From Streptomyces populi (GTDB lineage Bacteria; Actinomycetota; Actinomycetes; Streptomycetales; Streptomycetaceae): a DNA stretch of 64,000 nt. This document shows positions 1 through 9,310 of this stretch, in pieces. Location of the stretch: positions 62,001 to 126,000 of the forward strand of contig NZ_KZ626846.1 of NCBI RefSeq assembly GCF_002911015.1, given 5' to 3'. Position 1 is the first letter of the stretch; each line of letters begins with the position of its first letter. The notes below the pieces were generated by a model, which saw nothing but the letters and a program-made list of their open reading frames with translations, made no database searches and was not told the origin of the DNA. A program made the position numbers and the translations under genes.

Positions 1-1
1 T

Positions 2-169
2 GCGGGCGGAACGGTCCGCGCTGTCGGGAAGACAGCCATGGACTTCCACGTACACATGCCCGGCGGTATCGGCTACCTGCATCTGGCCTTCTCGGTGCCG
101 CTGAGCGGCACCGAGAGCCCGATGGGGGACCTGTGCGACGCCATCGCCCACTCCTTGCGCTGGGTCTGA
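2..169 (+). CDS. C-terminal end of an unidentified protein (partial)
   Basis: The frame is open from base 2 and ends at a TGA at 167-169, so only the last 55 codons of a gene that starts before the window are present. The tail ends MGDLCDAIAHSLRWV. Codon use is typical of Streptomyces, with G/C at most third positions. No motif allows a function to be assigned. An internal ATG at 38 exists but has no convincing ribosome binding site, so a truncated gene is the better reading. Confidence 0.55.
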   Translation, partial: AGGTVRAVGKTAMDFHVHMPGGIGYLHLAFSVPLSGTESPMGDLCDAIAHSLRWV

Positions 170-262
170 TGTCCGCCTGAGCACCGAGCGCACGGACGAT
201 GCCGGGCGAGGCGAACGACGGCTCGATGACAAGCGGCCGTCCGCGGGCGTCGGCGCCGGATC

Positions 263-1060
263 TCACCCTCTGGCGGTGTCGGCACCACCCGCCCGTGAAC
301 GGCGCATCACATGCATGTGGAGTTCGCTGCGCCGCTCCTCCGTGATCAGCGTCAGCCAGGAGCCGTCGGTGAAGCGGATGCGCAGTCTGTCGCTCGCGTG
401 TTCATTGCGGAGCGGGTCCTCAAGGACCGCGCTGTCCGCGGGGATCTCCGCGACGACCTGTACGAGGCTCTCTCGGCGGATGGACACACGCTTCGGCGGT
501 GACGCCAGCACGATGCGGCCCTCGGTCAGGGCGACGAGCCGCTGGTGATGGGAGGAGTGGCCGTACCAGCGCAGCAGGAGCTGCCCGGCGGCGCTGTTCC
601 AGTCGCCGTCGAAGGTCTTGTCGAGTCCGTGTTCGGTGACGGCCCGATCGCGGATCTTGGCCGCCCGACGTTCGGACCGGGACGCGTCTCGTTCCTCTTT
701 CGTCGCCAGCACTGCCTGGAGGGCTTCGACGCAGGTCGCGAGGAGGCCGAGGAGCAGGCCGATGAGCATGAAGGGAGCAGCAAGGGCGACCCCGGCCATG
801 GCCGGGGGCCGCATGACCGCCGGGCGTGTCCGCCCCGCGCCGGCCGCCTGGCGGACGGCCTCAGGGGGATCGGGGATCCTGCCGATCGTGCACCAGGCCG
901 CGGCATCCGGAATGAACCCGAGTCTGTTCTTCCGAGAGGTGAGGAGAGCACTGTTTTTTCGCGCGTTCCGCGCCTGCCCCGCCCGAGGTCCAGCATCGAT
1001 CGTGCTGGTGAATCGTGCCGAGGCGTCGGACGATTCCACGGATTTCTCAGGACGTGACAC
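263..1060 (-). CDS. Hypothetical membrane-anchored protein
   Basis: A protein of about 265 residues with one clear hydrophobic segment around the MAGVALAAPFMLIGLLLGLL stretch, followed by a charged helical region (KEERDASRSERRAAKIRDR) and a C-terminal domain of short strands ending near ITEERRSELHMHVM. The layout suggests a single-pass membrane protein with a cytoplasmic C-terminal domain. No family was recognised. The start is uncertain. GTG at 1060 has AGGGA six bases upstream and was chosen; an in-frame GTG at 1096 would add 12 residues. The N-terminal 60 residues look poorly ordered, so a later start is also possible. It does not appear to be in an operon. Confidence 0.55.
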   Translation of the reverse strand: MSRPEKSVESSDASARFTSTIDAGPRAGQARNARKNSALLTSRKNRLGFIPDAAAWCTIGRIPDPPEAVRQAAGAGRTRPAVMRPPAMAGVALAAPFMLIGLLLGLLATCVEALQAVLATKEERDASRSERRAAKIRDRAVTEHGLDKTFDGDWNSAAGQLLLRWYGHSSHHQRLVALTEGRIVLASPPKRVSIRRESLVQVVAEIPADSAVLEDPLRNEHASDRLRIRFTDGSWLTLITEERRSELHMHVMRRSRAGGADTARG

Positions 1061-1288
1061 TTCGGTTCCCTGTCTTCCTCGCGATCCAGGTCGCACCGAT
1101 GATGGTCACCCGCACTCTGAAGTTCGCTTTATTACCCAGCTGTTCGAGGAAAGTCCCAGTCATTTCGCCTGCTTTCCTTGCGGTGTTAGCACGGTTTCCG
1201 GGGTGCGAGCTTGAGTGTTCCCTGCCGAGTGTCCGCCGTGGGCACGCGGCCGACTCTCGACGGATCCCCATGGCGTGAACGGATGCCG

Positions 1289-2332
1289 TCACCGGTTGAC
1301 CGACTGGATCTCCTGCACGGTGATGTCCTGGGTGGTCCCGAAGGTCCCGTCGGGCAGGTCACCGCCGGCGCCTCCGGTACCGGTCCAGGTGACGTTCCAG
1401 GTGATGGTGGCCCGGAGCCTGTACGTGCCGTCGCCCGATGAGCGCAGGTATTTGATTCCGCAGGGCGGGGTCTGACCGGCCTTGCCCTTGGCGTACGGGG
1501 TGCCGATGGAGTGGTCGTCGTTCAGCCGGCACTCTCCCGAGGCCGGGTAGGTCTCGGCGTCGCTCGTGCCGGGATCCAGCCTGAGCGAGACGGGCTTCGC
1601 GGTGGTGGTCGCCGAGATATTGAGCCCGGCGACGTTGAGGGCGGCGGTCACGGAGACGTCCTTGAAGGTCGCCTTGTCGAGCCAGGCCCAGGTGGGCAGG
1701 TTGACCTTGGTGGTGTCGCGGGGGGCGAGGGTGACTTCGGTCGCCGGGAGCGTGATCCTGTTGTAGGCGAGTTCCGCCAGCACCTGCGGGGTCACGGCGT
1801 TCTTCACCGCGGGAGTGTCCCCGTTCAGGACCCAGAACGGCAGCTCACTACAGGTGAAGGCGGCGGGATCGTCCAGGCGGTTCGGGTTCTGCACCGATAC
1901 CCACCAGTTGCCCTCGTCCGCCTCGTCGAGGTTGTAGTCCTTGTACTTGCCGTCTTTGTAGATGTCCCGGAACTGGCCCGTCGCCGACTTGGCGTAGTTG
2001 GGCTGCTGGGGATCGTTGACGACTTCGTCGTACTCGCCTTCGACCTTCTTCTTGAACTCGGCAGCCGACACAGGTTCGTACCAGCAGGCCGGAGGCGTCC
2101 AGTTTCCTACCGGCGTGACGTTGCCGGAAGACTTGCCACCGCTTCCACGAGCGCTGCCGGAGTACGTGATCCGCGACTCCAGCGTGTGGCCGGAGCGCTT
2201 TGCGGACGTGTTGACGCTGGTATCGGAACCGCCGGTGCCGCGATCGGCGAAAGCCGGGCTGGGCAACAGCACGCAGGTCGTCGCAAGGGCGCCGACGGTG
2301 AACATCCGGCTCTTGGACCTCAGCGCGTGCAT
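1289..2332 (-). CDS. Hypothetical secreted protein
   Basis: A 347-residue protein with an N-terminal signal peptide (basic start, hydrophobic core ending near SPAFADRG), so it is probably exported through Sec. The mature part is rich in Trp, Thr and Asp and has at least four Cys (ACWYEP, FTCSEL, GECRLN, PPCGIK), which could form two disulfides outside the cell. The C-terminal third looks like a beta-sandwich (TYRLRATITWNVTWTG). The ATG at 2332 lies inside the end of the upstream lipoprotein gene, an overlap of 13 bases, so the two are probably translationally coupled. No enzymatic motif is visible. The pair may form one cell-surface assembly. Confidence 0.7.
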   Translation of the reverse strand: MHALRSKSRMFTVGALATTCVLLPSPAFADRGTGGSDTSVNTSAKRSGHTLESRITYSGSARGSGGKSSGNVTPVGNWTPPACWYEPVSAAEFKKKVEGEYDEVVNDPQQPNYAKSATGQFRDIYKDGKYKDYNLDEADEGNWWVSVQNPNRLDDPAAFTCSELPFWVLNGDTPAVKNAVTPQVLAELAYNRITLPATEVTLAPRDTTKVNLPTWAWLDKATFKDVSVTAALNVAGLNISATTTAKPVSLRLDPGTSDAETYPASGECRLNDDHSIGTPYAKGKAGQTPPCGIKYLRSSGDGTYRLRATITWNVTWTGTGGAGGDLPDGTFGTTQDITVQEIQSVNR

Positions 2333-2973
2333 TTGCCGCTGCCCCTTTCGGAGACGAGCTGTGTCGTCTGCCAGACGCCGTTGCCGGCCTTCTTCAGATG
2401 AGTGTTGTAGTAGACGTACGAGTTCTTGGTCACCGGGGTTCTGTCGACCTTCTTCGTCTTCACGTCCTTGTTGAACGCCTTGCTCTCGTCCGTGCAGAAC
2501 GTGACTCCCGCGGATGTCGTTCCGTAGAGCGTCACATCGGGACGGAAGTACCGAACGGTGCCGGTGTACGTGATTCCGGCGTCCACGAAGGACTTGACCC
2601 ACTGAGCGCCGCCGACGAGGGCGTCGCCCTGCCGGTAGAAGGCGAGGGCCGGCTCGTCGGGATTCCCCTTGATGATGGCGTAGTTCGTGGCAGTCTGCGC
2701 CCGACCCGCGTCCGCGAGGATCGCGTCCTTCGTCGCGTCCCCGGTCCTCCACCCCTCGAACTCGTCCTTCACGTCGCCCGGAAGGGTGATGTCGGGCCGG
2801 TCCGCGCCGTCCGAGGCGCTCGCGCTGGAGGAGGCCGAAGCGGTGGCGCTCGTGTCCGCGCCCTTGATCTTGTCGTTCGCCTTCGGGGTGCCGTCCCCAC
2901 CACCACAAGCCGTCAGCAGCAGGGCTGTTGTCGCGGCGAACGCGGTAGCAACGGGCAAAGAGCGGCGCTTCAC
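2320..2973 (-). CDS. Putative lipoprotein
   Basis: A 217-residue protein that starts VKRRSLPVATAF at a GTG preceded by GGGGAGA, about eight bases upstream. The signal peptide ends in the lipobox LTAC followed by GGG, which predicts lipid attachment at the Cys and display on the outer face of the membrane. A Ser/Ala-rich linker (SATASASSSASASDG) follows, then a compact domain containing GNPDEPALAFYRQGDAL and VRYFRPDVTLYG. The fold resembles small extracellular NTF2- or cystatin-like domains of actinobacterial lipoproteins, but this is only an impression. Its 3' end overlaps the start of the secreted-protein gene, so the two form an operon. Confidence 0.75.
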   Translation of the reverse strand: MKRRSLPVATAFAATTALLLTACGGGDGTPKANDKIKGADTSATASASSSASASDGADRPDITLPGDVKDEFEGWRTGDATKDAILADAGRAQTATNYAIIKGNPDEPALAFYRQGDALVGGAQWVKSFVDAGITYTGTVRYFRPDVTLYGTTSAGVTFCTDESKAFNKDVKTKKVDRTPVTKNSYVYYNTHLKKAGNGVWQTTQLVSERGSGKCTR

Positions 2974-3359
2974 AGTGGTCTCCCCGTGGGACGTCGGTCG
3001 GGTGAAGTGGGTCGAGGGAAATGACGGTATCCGTGGGGTTCCTGGTTTCGCCAGGACGGAACCTCCCTGTGGATGGGGGCATACGGGTCTGTTCCGGGGT
3101 GAAGCGGAGCTCTGGGGGCGCCCGATCGTGTTCCGGGACACATCGGTTCGCGCGGTGACGGGGCCGTCTCCACGGCGCGGCCCCACTTTGCGTTCGGCAT
3201 CTTCACCGGTGCGCGAGGGCAGGGGACCGTTCCGCTGCTTGGTTCGTGGGCGGCCTGCCCTTCGCGTGCGTCCCACCTCGTAGGCTGACCCGAGCCGAAC
3301 TGATCGAACGGGTATCTGCAGTTCGCGCGGAGGGACGGACTGACCCCGGAGGGAACACC
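2974..3359. other. Divergent intergenic region
   Basis: This region separates the leftward lipoprotein operon from the rightward toxin locus and should contain promoters for both. On the plus strand a plausible -10 hexamer TAGGCT lies at 3281-3286, about 75 bases before the ATG at 3360, but no good -35 matches it. GGAGGG lies immediately upstream of that ATG. Long open frames on both strands here are a by-product of GC content. No RNA gene was seen. Confidence 0.4.
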
Positions 3360-4010
3360 ATGGACCGCTACATCGAGACGCTCACCGTCGAGCGCGGCGG
3401 ATTTCGGATCAAGGTGCCGGAGTCGTGGTGGGAGTTCGACGTGCGGCCCGAGTCCCGGGACGACTCGATCCGGCGGATGGTGAACGAACGGATCGGACAG
3501 AGGTCCGAGTTGGCTCCGTATCGCGACACCTACGTCCGCTTCCTCCGCAAGGCCGCCGCCGACGCCTGGACGTCCGGTGCCCTCTACTGCGGCTGCATGG
3601 CGGAGTCCTTCGGCGGCGACACCCCGATCACCGGATCGGTCACCGTCTCGATCGTCGGCGGACGTACGCGCACGGGTGAGCCTCTGTCCACCGACCCCCA
3701 GGTCATGGCGGGCCAACTCGCCGTGCGCGAGGCCAAGAAGGAGGGCGACGCCTGGCGCAAGGTCACCACCGTCGACATACCCGGTGTCGGTCCCGCCGCC
3801 CGGACGTACGGCATCGAGGACATCCCCGTCCCCGACGACAGCCTCGGGCGCACGGTCCGTGCCGTGCTCATGCAGACGTTCATCCCGGTGCCCGGCCAGG
3901 AGGGCAAGGTCGCCCTGGTCGCGGGCAGCAGTCAGGTGCTCGATCTCGCCGACTCCTTCTTCGACGTCTTCGACGCCGTCACCTCCACGTTCCGCTTCGC
4001 GCAGCCTTAG
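3360..4010 (+). CDS. Hypothetical protein, possible Mog1/PsbP-fold (DUF1795-like) toxin chaperone
   Basis: A 216-residue protein with no signal peptide or membrane segment; the ATG follows GGAGGGAACACC. The pattern is an N-terminal strand plus 'VPESWWEF', a middle region of strands and helices, and a C-terminal stretch 'TFIPVPGQEGKVALV' leading to 'FFDVFDAVTSTFRF'. That beginning and end resemble Mog1/PsbP-like folds, which include the DUF1795 (Eag) chaperones of Rhs effectors; this is a judgement by eye, not a search result. The gene lies 94 bases upstream of the Rhs toxin on the same strand. An internally deleted relative occurs at 17886-18131 beside another toxin-type partner gene. A dedicated chaperone or adaptor for the toxin is the working inference; unrelated function is possible. 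Confidence 0.6.
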   Translation: MDRYIETLTVERGGFRIKVPESWWEFDVRPESRDDSIRRMVNERIGQRSELAPYRDTYVRFLRKAAADAWTSGALYCGCMAESFGGDTPITGSVTVSIVGGRTRTGEPLSTDPQVMAGQLAVREAKKEGDAWRKVTTVDIPGVGPAARTYGIEDIPVPDDSLGRTVRAVLMQTFIPVPGQEGKVALVAGSSQVLDLADSFFDVFDAVTSTFRFAQP

Positions 4011-4104
4011 CCCCGCGGCGGCTTCCTTCCTCACCTTGCGCCGGTCCAGTAACTTCGCTCGTGCGTACGGGTGTTGTTGAGACGGGCGTGACGGGGGTTG
4101 CGGC

Positions 4105-7100
4105 ATGGCGGGGAACCGGCCGGGGGACTGGCATGTGCTGGATCTGGACCGGGATCCGACGCCGGGTGATCCGGACCGGGTGCGGAAGCTGTCGAAGGAT
4201 CTGCATGATTTCGCCGATGACGTGTCGGACGCGTTGCGGCTGATCAAGGGGATGGCGGGCGAGGACGCCGTTCTGGCCTGGGCGGGGAAGTCGGCGGAGG
4301 CGTTCCAGGCCGAGTTCTCGGGTGTGCCGAAGCAGTTGAAGAAGCTGAAGAAGTCGTACGAGATGGCGGGGGACGCGCTCGGGGACTACTGGCCGAGGCT
4401 GGAGCGGGCGCAGGCGCTGGCGGACAAGGCGCTGGTGAAGGGGCGGGAGGCGCAGGCCGATCTCGCCTCGGCCAAGTCGCGTCTGTCGTCGGCGGATTCG
4501 TGGGTGACGCGGGCCGGCAAGGAGGCGGACAAGTACAAGGACGATCCGACCGGCAGCAAGGAGGCGGAGAAGCCGGACGAGGCGAAGGTCCGTGCCGCGA
4601 CCCGGGACGCCCAGCACGCCAAGTCGGCGCAGGCCAGTGCGCGGTCGGACGTGGCGGATGCGAACGGTGCGCTGGACGCGGCGAAGAAGATGGCCGAGGA
4701 CGCCCGGAAGATGCGGGAGGAGGCGGCGCGGGACGCGAAGTCGAAGATCGGCGAGGCGTCGGACGCGGGGATCCACAACCGGAAGTGGTGGGAGGAGGTC
4801 GGGGACTGGTTCTCCGACAACTGGGACACCATCGTCACGGTGTGCAAGGTCGTCGTGGCGGTGGTCGGGGTCATCGCGATGATCATCGGGGGGCCGATCC
4901 TCGGCGCGATCGTGCTGGTCGCTGCCCTGGTCGTGCTTGCCGACACGCTCAACAAATACGCGAAGGGGCAGGCGTCCCTGTGGGACGTGGCCTTCGCGGC
5001 GCTGGACTGCATACCGGGCGGCAAGGGCATCACCAGCCTGGGCAAGCTGGCCAAGGGGCTCAAGGGCCTGAAGGGCCTGGGCAAGACCGGGCTCAAAGGC
5101 ATGGCCATGAGCCTGCGCGGTCTCGGTCCACGCATGAAGAACCTCGGGCGACAGATGAAGAAGCTCGTCACCCGTGGTGATCCGATCGACATGGCCACCG
5201 GCCAGATGGTCATGTCGGCGACCGACGTCAGCCTGGACGGCATGCTGCCGCTGCTCTTCGAACGCCACCACCGCACCGGGGTCCACGGCGGCCGTCTGCT
5301 GGGACCCGGCTGGACCTCGACGTTCGACCAGAGGCTGCTTCTCGACGCGACCGGAGTGAGGCTCGTCGTGGAGGACGGCATGGTGCTCACGTATCCCGTG
5401 CCCGAGCCCGAGGTCCCGGTCATGCCGGTGGCGGGTCCGCGTTGGCCGCTCGGCTGGGACGGCGGGGAGCTCACCGTCCACCGCCCCGAGACGGGCCGGA
5501 CACTGCGCTTCCGGCCCGTCCCCGGCCGCCCGCCGTCGGAACAGGTCCTCACCCTCGTCACCGACCGCAACGGCAACACCGTCTCGGTCGTGTACGGCAC
5601 CGACGGCACGCCCACGGAGATCGTCCACCACGGCGGCTACCGGATCGGCGTGGCCTGTGAGGACGGCCGTGTCGTCGAACTGAAGCTGACCAGCCACCCG
5701 GAGCGGCCCACGTTGGTCCGGTACGCCTACGACCGGAGGGGAGACCTCGCCGGGGTCCGCAACTCCTCCGGTCTCTGGCTGGAGTTCGACTACGACGACC
5801 GGCATCGCATGACGGGCTGGAAGGACCGCAACGGCTTCAGGTACCGCTTCGCGTACGACGAGGCGGGCCGGTGCGTCGCCGGGCGTGGGGACGACGGCAT
5901 CCTCGACTACGCCTTCAGCTACGACGACGCGGCCCGGCGCACCACCGCCGTCGACTCCCTCGGCCGGACCACCGTCTACCAGTTCGACGACGCCTACCGA
6001 CTGACGTCCGAGACAGATCCGTTGGGCCGCACCACCGTCCAGGAGTGGAACCACAGGGATCAGCTGGTCGCGCGGACCGATCCGTTGGGCCGTACCCTGC
6101 GGCTCGACTGGGACGAGGAGGACAACCTCGTAGCCGTTCGCCTGCCCGACGGCTCCGTCTCGACGACCGTGTTCAACGAGCTGAACCTCCCGGTCGAGGT
6201 GACGGGATACGACGGGACCACCACGCGGCAGGGCTGGGACGAGCGGGGCAACTGCGTCTCCGTGACGGACGCGTCGGGCGCCGCCGCCGTGTTCACCCAC
6301 GATCGGACCGGCGCCCTGACCTCGCTGAGCGATCCGCTGGGCGCGGTGCGGACGTTCGTCAACAATGCCGCGGGGCAGCCCGTTTCGGCCGTCGATCCGC
6401 TCGGGGCGGAGACGCGCGTCGCCTACGACGACTTCGGCCGGCCCGTCACGCTCACCGATCCGCTGGGCCTCATCACGTCCCTCGCCTGGACCGTCGAAGG
6501 GCACCAGGCGTCGCGCACCGACCCCGACGGAGGAACGGAGTCGTGGACGTACGACGGTGAGGGCAACTGCGTCACGAACACCGACGTCCTCGGCCGGGTG
6601 ACCCGTTACGCCTACGGCGGCTTCGACGTGGTCAAGGCCCGGACCACGCCCGAGGGCGTCCGCCACACGTTCACGCACGACACCGAGTTGCGGCTCACCC
6701 AGGTCACCGATCCCCGCGGACTGACCTGGGACTACGTCTACGACGCCGTGGGCAACCTCACGTCGGAGACCGACTTCGACGGCCGGACCATGCGCTACGT
6801 CCACGACCCCGCGGGTCAGCTGCTCAGCATCACCAATCCGCTGGGGCAGGAGACGGCGTACGCGTACGACCTCGTCGGCAACCGGACCGGGAAGACGGTC
6901 GACGGCCGGGCCACGGCCTTCGCGTACGACGCGAACGGCCGCCTCCTGCGGGCCACGGGGCCCGACGTCACCCTCGCCTTCGCCTACGACCCGGCCGGCC
7001 GTGTCACCGCCCAGGAGGCCGACGGACGCACACTGACCACGGCGTACGACGTGCTCGGGCGTCCCGTCGGACGGACCACGCCCGCCGGCGCCACCGCCTC

Positions 7101-8655
7101 GTACACCTATGACACCGCCGGCAACCGCACCTTGCTGGACACCTCCGGTCACCGCCTCGCCTCCGCGTACGACCCGCTGGGCCGCGAGATCACCCGCCGG
7201 CTCGGGGACCGGGGGCTCACCCTGACCCAGACCTGGGACGCCGACGACCGCCTCACCGTTCGCACGCTGGACGCCGGGGGCAGGCGGCTGAAGCACGACG
7301 CGTACACCTACCGTGCCGACGGCAGCGTCACCGCTGTGGAGGACTCCGCCCGTGGGCGGCGCAGCCTCGACGTCGACGGGACCGGCCGGGTGACCGGGGT
7401 GAGGGCCGCCGACTGGACGGAGTCCTACGCCTACGACGAGGTCGGCAACCAGACACGGGCCGCGTGGCCGGAGGGGCTGCCGCTTCCCGACGCGCGCGGG
7501 GACCGCGCCTATGCCGGCAACCGCGTCAGCCGGGCCGGCTCCGTCCACTACGAGTACGACACCGCGGGCCGGGTCGTCCTGCGCCGCAAGGCGCGGCTGT
7601 CCCGCAAGGCCGCCGTCTGGCGCTACACGTGGGACGCCGAGGACTGCCTCACCTCGGTGGTCACTCCCGACGGAACGGTCTGGCGCTACGTCTACGACCC
7701 GATGGGCCGGCGGACGGCCAAGCAGCGCCTCGGACCCGACGGGTCGACGGTCATGGAGGAGACCCTCTTCACCTGGGACGGTCCCCACCTGGTGGAGCAG
7801 ACGACCCGGACCGCCGGCGGCGTGGAGGAGGTCACCCTCACCTGGGACCGGGACGGCATCCGGCCGCTCGCCCAGACGGAACGCCGCAGCACGCCGGACG
7901 ATCCGCGGCGGCACGTCGACGAACGCTTCCACGCCATCGTCACCGACCTGGTGGGGACGCCGACCGAGCTCGTCTCGGAGGACGGTGCCGTCGACTGGCG
8001 CGCCACCGCCACGTTGTGGGGCCTGACCACATGGGCCGAGGACGCCGTCGCGAGCACACCGCTCCGCTTCCCCGGTCAGTACGACGACCCCGAGACCGGA
8101 CTTCACTACAACTTCTTCCGCTACTACGACCCGGCGACCGCGACCTATCTCAGTCCGGATCCCCTGGGCATGGACGCGGGGCCCAACCCGCGCGGATATG
8201 TCCTCGATCCGCTCCTGTGGGCCGACTACCTGGGTCTGCTGACCTGCCGGCAGAACGCCAGGCGGCTGCGCAGGAACATGCGGCGCGAGGGGCGGCCGGT
8301 GAGCCGGGGACAGGCCGCCGCCCACATCGTCCCGTCGGGCGGCACCGCCGGGCACTGGGTGCCCGGGGCCAGAAGCCGTGCCCTGCTGGACAGGTACGGT
8401 GTCGACGTGAACGACGCGGCGAACGGCATACCGCTCGGTCACCCGAGCCCGCACAACTTCACTCACCGCGAGCCCTTCCTGCAACGCGTCAACCAGCGGC
8501 TGGACCAGCTGGTGCAGGACAGGACGGCCCGCGGCTTCGGCGTCCGGGCGATCCGTACGGAGCTCCGGCGGGAGCTGCGCGCCATCGGACGCGAGGTCGA
8601 GGGAGAGCTCTCGACCGGCGTACCCTCACCGACCGCATTCTGGACGGGACCGTAG
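4105..8655 (+). CDS. Rhs-repeat polymorphic toxin with C-terminal AHH-type nuclease domain
   Basis: A 1516-residue antagonistic toxin. Residues 1-210 are helical with a WXG-like motif (LAWAGKSAEAF), which suggests export through a type VII-like route. A hydrophobic stretch spans about 242-288, then a Gly/Lys-rich linker. The Rhs region begins near 358 (GDPIDMATGQ), with many YD-type repeats up to the Rhs core around 1321-1358 (DDPETGLHYNFFRYYDP, then YLSPDPLG). The tip from about 1379 contains AAAHIVPSGG (H1407), NDAANGIPL and HPSPHNFTHREPF (H1446, H1450, H1454). This is the pattern of AHH nucleases of the HNH/EndoVII superfamily, so DNA or RNA cleavage in target cells is expected. Two candidate immunity genes follow immediately. 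The export route is inferred, since no ESX core genes lie in the window. Confidence 0.9.
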   Translation: MAGNRPGDWHVLDLDRDPTPGDPDRVRKLSKDLHDFADDVSDALRLIKGMAGEDAVLAWAGKSAEAFQAEFSGVPKQLKKLKKSYEMAGDALGDYWPRLERAQALADKALVKGREAQADLASAKSRLSSADSWVTRAGKEADKYKDDPTGSKEAEKPDEAKVRAATRDAQHAKSAQASARSDVADANGALDAAKKMAEDARKMREEAARDAKSKIGEASDAGIHNRKWWEEVGDWFSDNWDTIVTVCKVVVAVVGVIAMIIGGPILGAIVLVAALVVLADTLNKYAKGQASLWDVAFAALDCIPGGKGITSLGKLAKGLKGLKGLGKTGLKGMAMSLRGLGPRMKNLGRQMKKLVTRGDPIDMATGQMVMSATDVSLDGMLPLLFERHHRTGVHGGRLLGPGWTSTFDQRLLLDATGVRLVVEDGMVLTYPVPEPEVPVMPVAGPRWPLGWDGGELTVHRPETGRTLRFRPVPGRPPSEQVLTLVTDRNGNTVSVVYGTDGTPTEIVHHGGYRIGVACEDGRVVELKLTSHPERPTLVRYAYDRRGDLAGVRNSSGLWLEFDYDDRHRMTGWKDRNGFRYRFAYDEAGRCVAGRGDDGILDYAFSYDDAARRTTAVDSLGRTTVYQFDDAYRLTSETDPLGRTTVQEWNHRDQLVARTDPLGRTLRLDWDEEDNLVAVRLPDGSVSTTVFNELNLPVEVTGYDGTTTRQGWDERGNCVSVTDASGAAAVFTHDRTGALTSLSDPLGAVRTFVNNAAGQPVSAVDPLGAETRVAYDDFGRPVTLTDPLGLITSLAWTVEGHQASRTDPDGGTESWTYDGEGNCVTNTDVLGRVTRYAYGGFDVVKARTTPEGVRHTFTHDTELRLTQVTDPRGLTWDYVYDAVGNLTSETDFDGRTMRYVHDPAGQLLSITNPLGQETAYAYDLVGNRTGKTVDGRATAFAYDANGRLLRATGPDVTLAFAYDPAGRVTAQEADGRTLTTAYDVLGRPVGRTTPAGATASYTYDTAGNRTLLDTSGHRLASAYDPLGREITRRLGDRGLTLTQTWDADDRLTVRTLDAGGRRLKHDAYTYRADGSVTAVEDSARGRRSLDVDGTGRVTGVRAADWTESYAYDEVGNQTRAAWPEGLPLPDARGDRAYAGNRVSRAGSVHYEYDTAGRVVLRRKARLSRKAAVWRYTWDAEDCLTSVVTPDGTVWRYVYDPMGRRTAKQRLGPDGSTVMEETLFTWDGPHLVEQTTRTAGGVEEVTLTWDRDGIRPLAQTERRSTPDDPRRHVDERFHAIVTDLVGTPTELVSEDGAVDWRATATLWGLTTWAEDAVASTPLRFPGQYDDPETGLHYNFFRYYDPATATYLSPDPLGMDAGPNPRGYVLDPLLWADYLGLLTCRQNARRLRRNMRREGRPVSRGQAAAHIVPSGGTAGHWVPGARSRALLDRYGVDVNDAANGIPLGHPSPHNFTHREPFLQRVNQRLDQLVQDRTARGFGVRAIRTELRRELRAIGREVEGELSTGVPSPTAFWTGP

Positions 8656-9276
8656 ATGACCGACAGCACCTCGAACGCCCTTGCCGTCTACCGCCTGCTG
8701 CCGCGCATGGGCGAGTTCCGGACGCTGCTCCTCGGCAGTTCCCTGAGGAAACTCATCCGCTGGCAGATCACCGGGTCCGAGGCGGACATGCCGACCTCGT
8801 TCACCGGTTCGTGGGACGGCAATCCCGGCTGGCGCAGGAGCGAGTTCCCGAGCGGCTATCCAGGCGCTCCGGTCCTGAGCCGACGCGTGGCGGGCCTGCT
8901 CGAGGCCGAGCTGTCGGACTCGGGCCCCCTCGTGCCGGTCGTCACCGAACCGGCCGACCGGGCCCTCCCCGGCGGCGGCGACGGTTCCGACGACTACGTC
9001 CTCCACGTCGTGGAGCCCGTCGTCGACTGCCTGGACACCCGCCGGTCGTCCAAGCCGAAGAGGACCACCGGCGAGATCACCAAGGCCCATTTCCGTCCGG
9101 AGGCCCTGCCCGTCGGACTCGCCGCGTTCCGGATCCCGGAGTATCGCGGCGGTGTCTACTGGAACGGCTGGGCGGTCGACCGTCTGGCCGCCCTGGTCGG
9201 CGACGACCTGGAGACCCGCCTGGTCTGGTCGCAGGACCCGGCCGCCACCCCCCATCCGGCGCCCTGGGGGTTCTGA
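8656..9276 (+). CDS. Candidate immunity protein, copy 1 (Imm11/DUF1629-like)
   Basis: The ATG directly abuts the TAG of the Rhs toxin (stop 8653-8655, start 8656), the usual position of a cognate immunity gene. The 206-residue product has no signal or membrane segment, consistent with cytoplasmic protection of the producer. The middle reads YVLHVVEPVVDCLD followed by a Ser/Lys-rich turn, then 'ALPVGLAAFRIPEY' and a C-terminal 'GDDLETRLVWSQDP'. This arrangement resembles Imm11 (DUF1629) immunity proteins, but the family call is from pattern only. It is clearly paralogous to the next gene over its full length. Confidence 0.75.
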   Translation: MTDSTSNALAVYRLLPRMGEFRTLLLGSSLRKLIRWQITGSEADMPTSFTGSWDGNPGWRRSEFPSGYPGAPVLSRRVAGLLEAELSDSGPLVPVVTEPADRALPGGGDGSDDYVLHVVEPVVDCLDTRRSSKPKRTTGEITKAHFRPEALPVGLAAFRIPEYRGGVYWNGWAVDRLAALVGDDLETRLVWSQDPAATPHPAPWGF

Positions 9277-9310
9277 AGCCGGCCCCGGTCTCCGTCGCGG
9301 TGACGGCGTG

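Noticed and set aside
3979-8484. A minus-strand open frame of 1501 codons opposite the Rhs gene
   Set aside because: It is the antisense of a strongly supported Rhs coding region. The translation is low-complexity Arg/Val/Gly/His with no domain, an effect of high GC at third positions.
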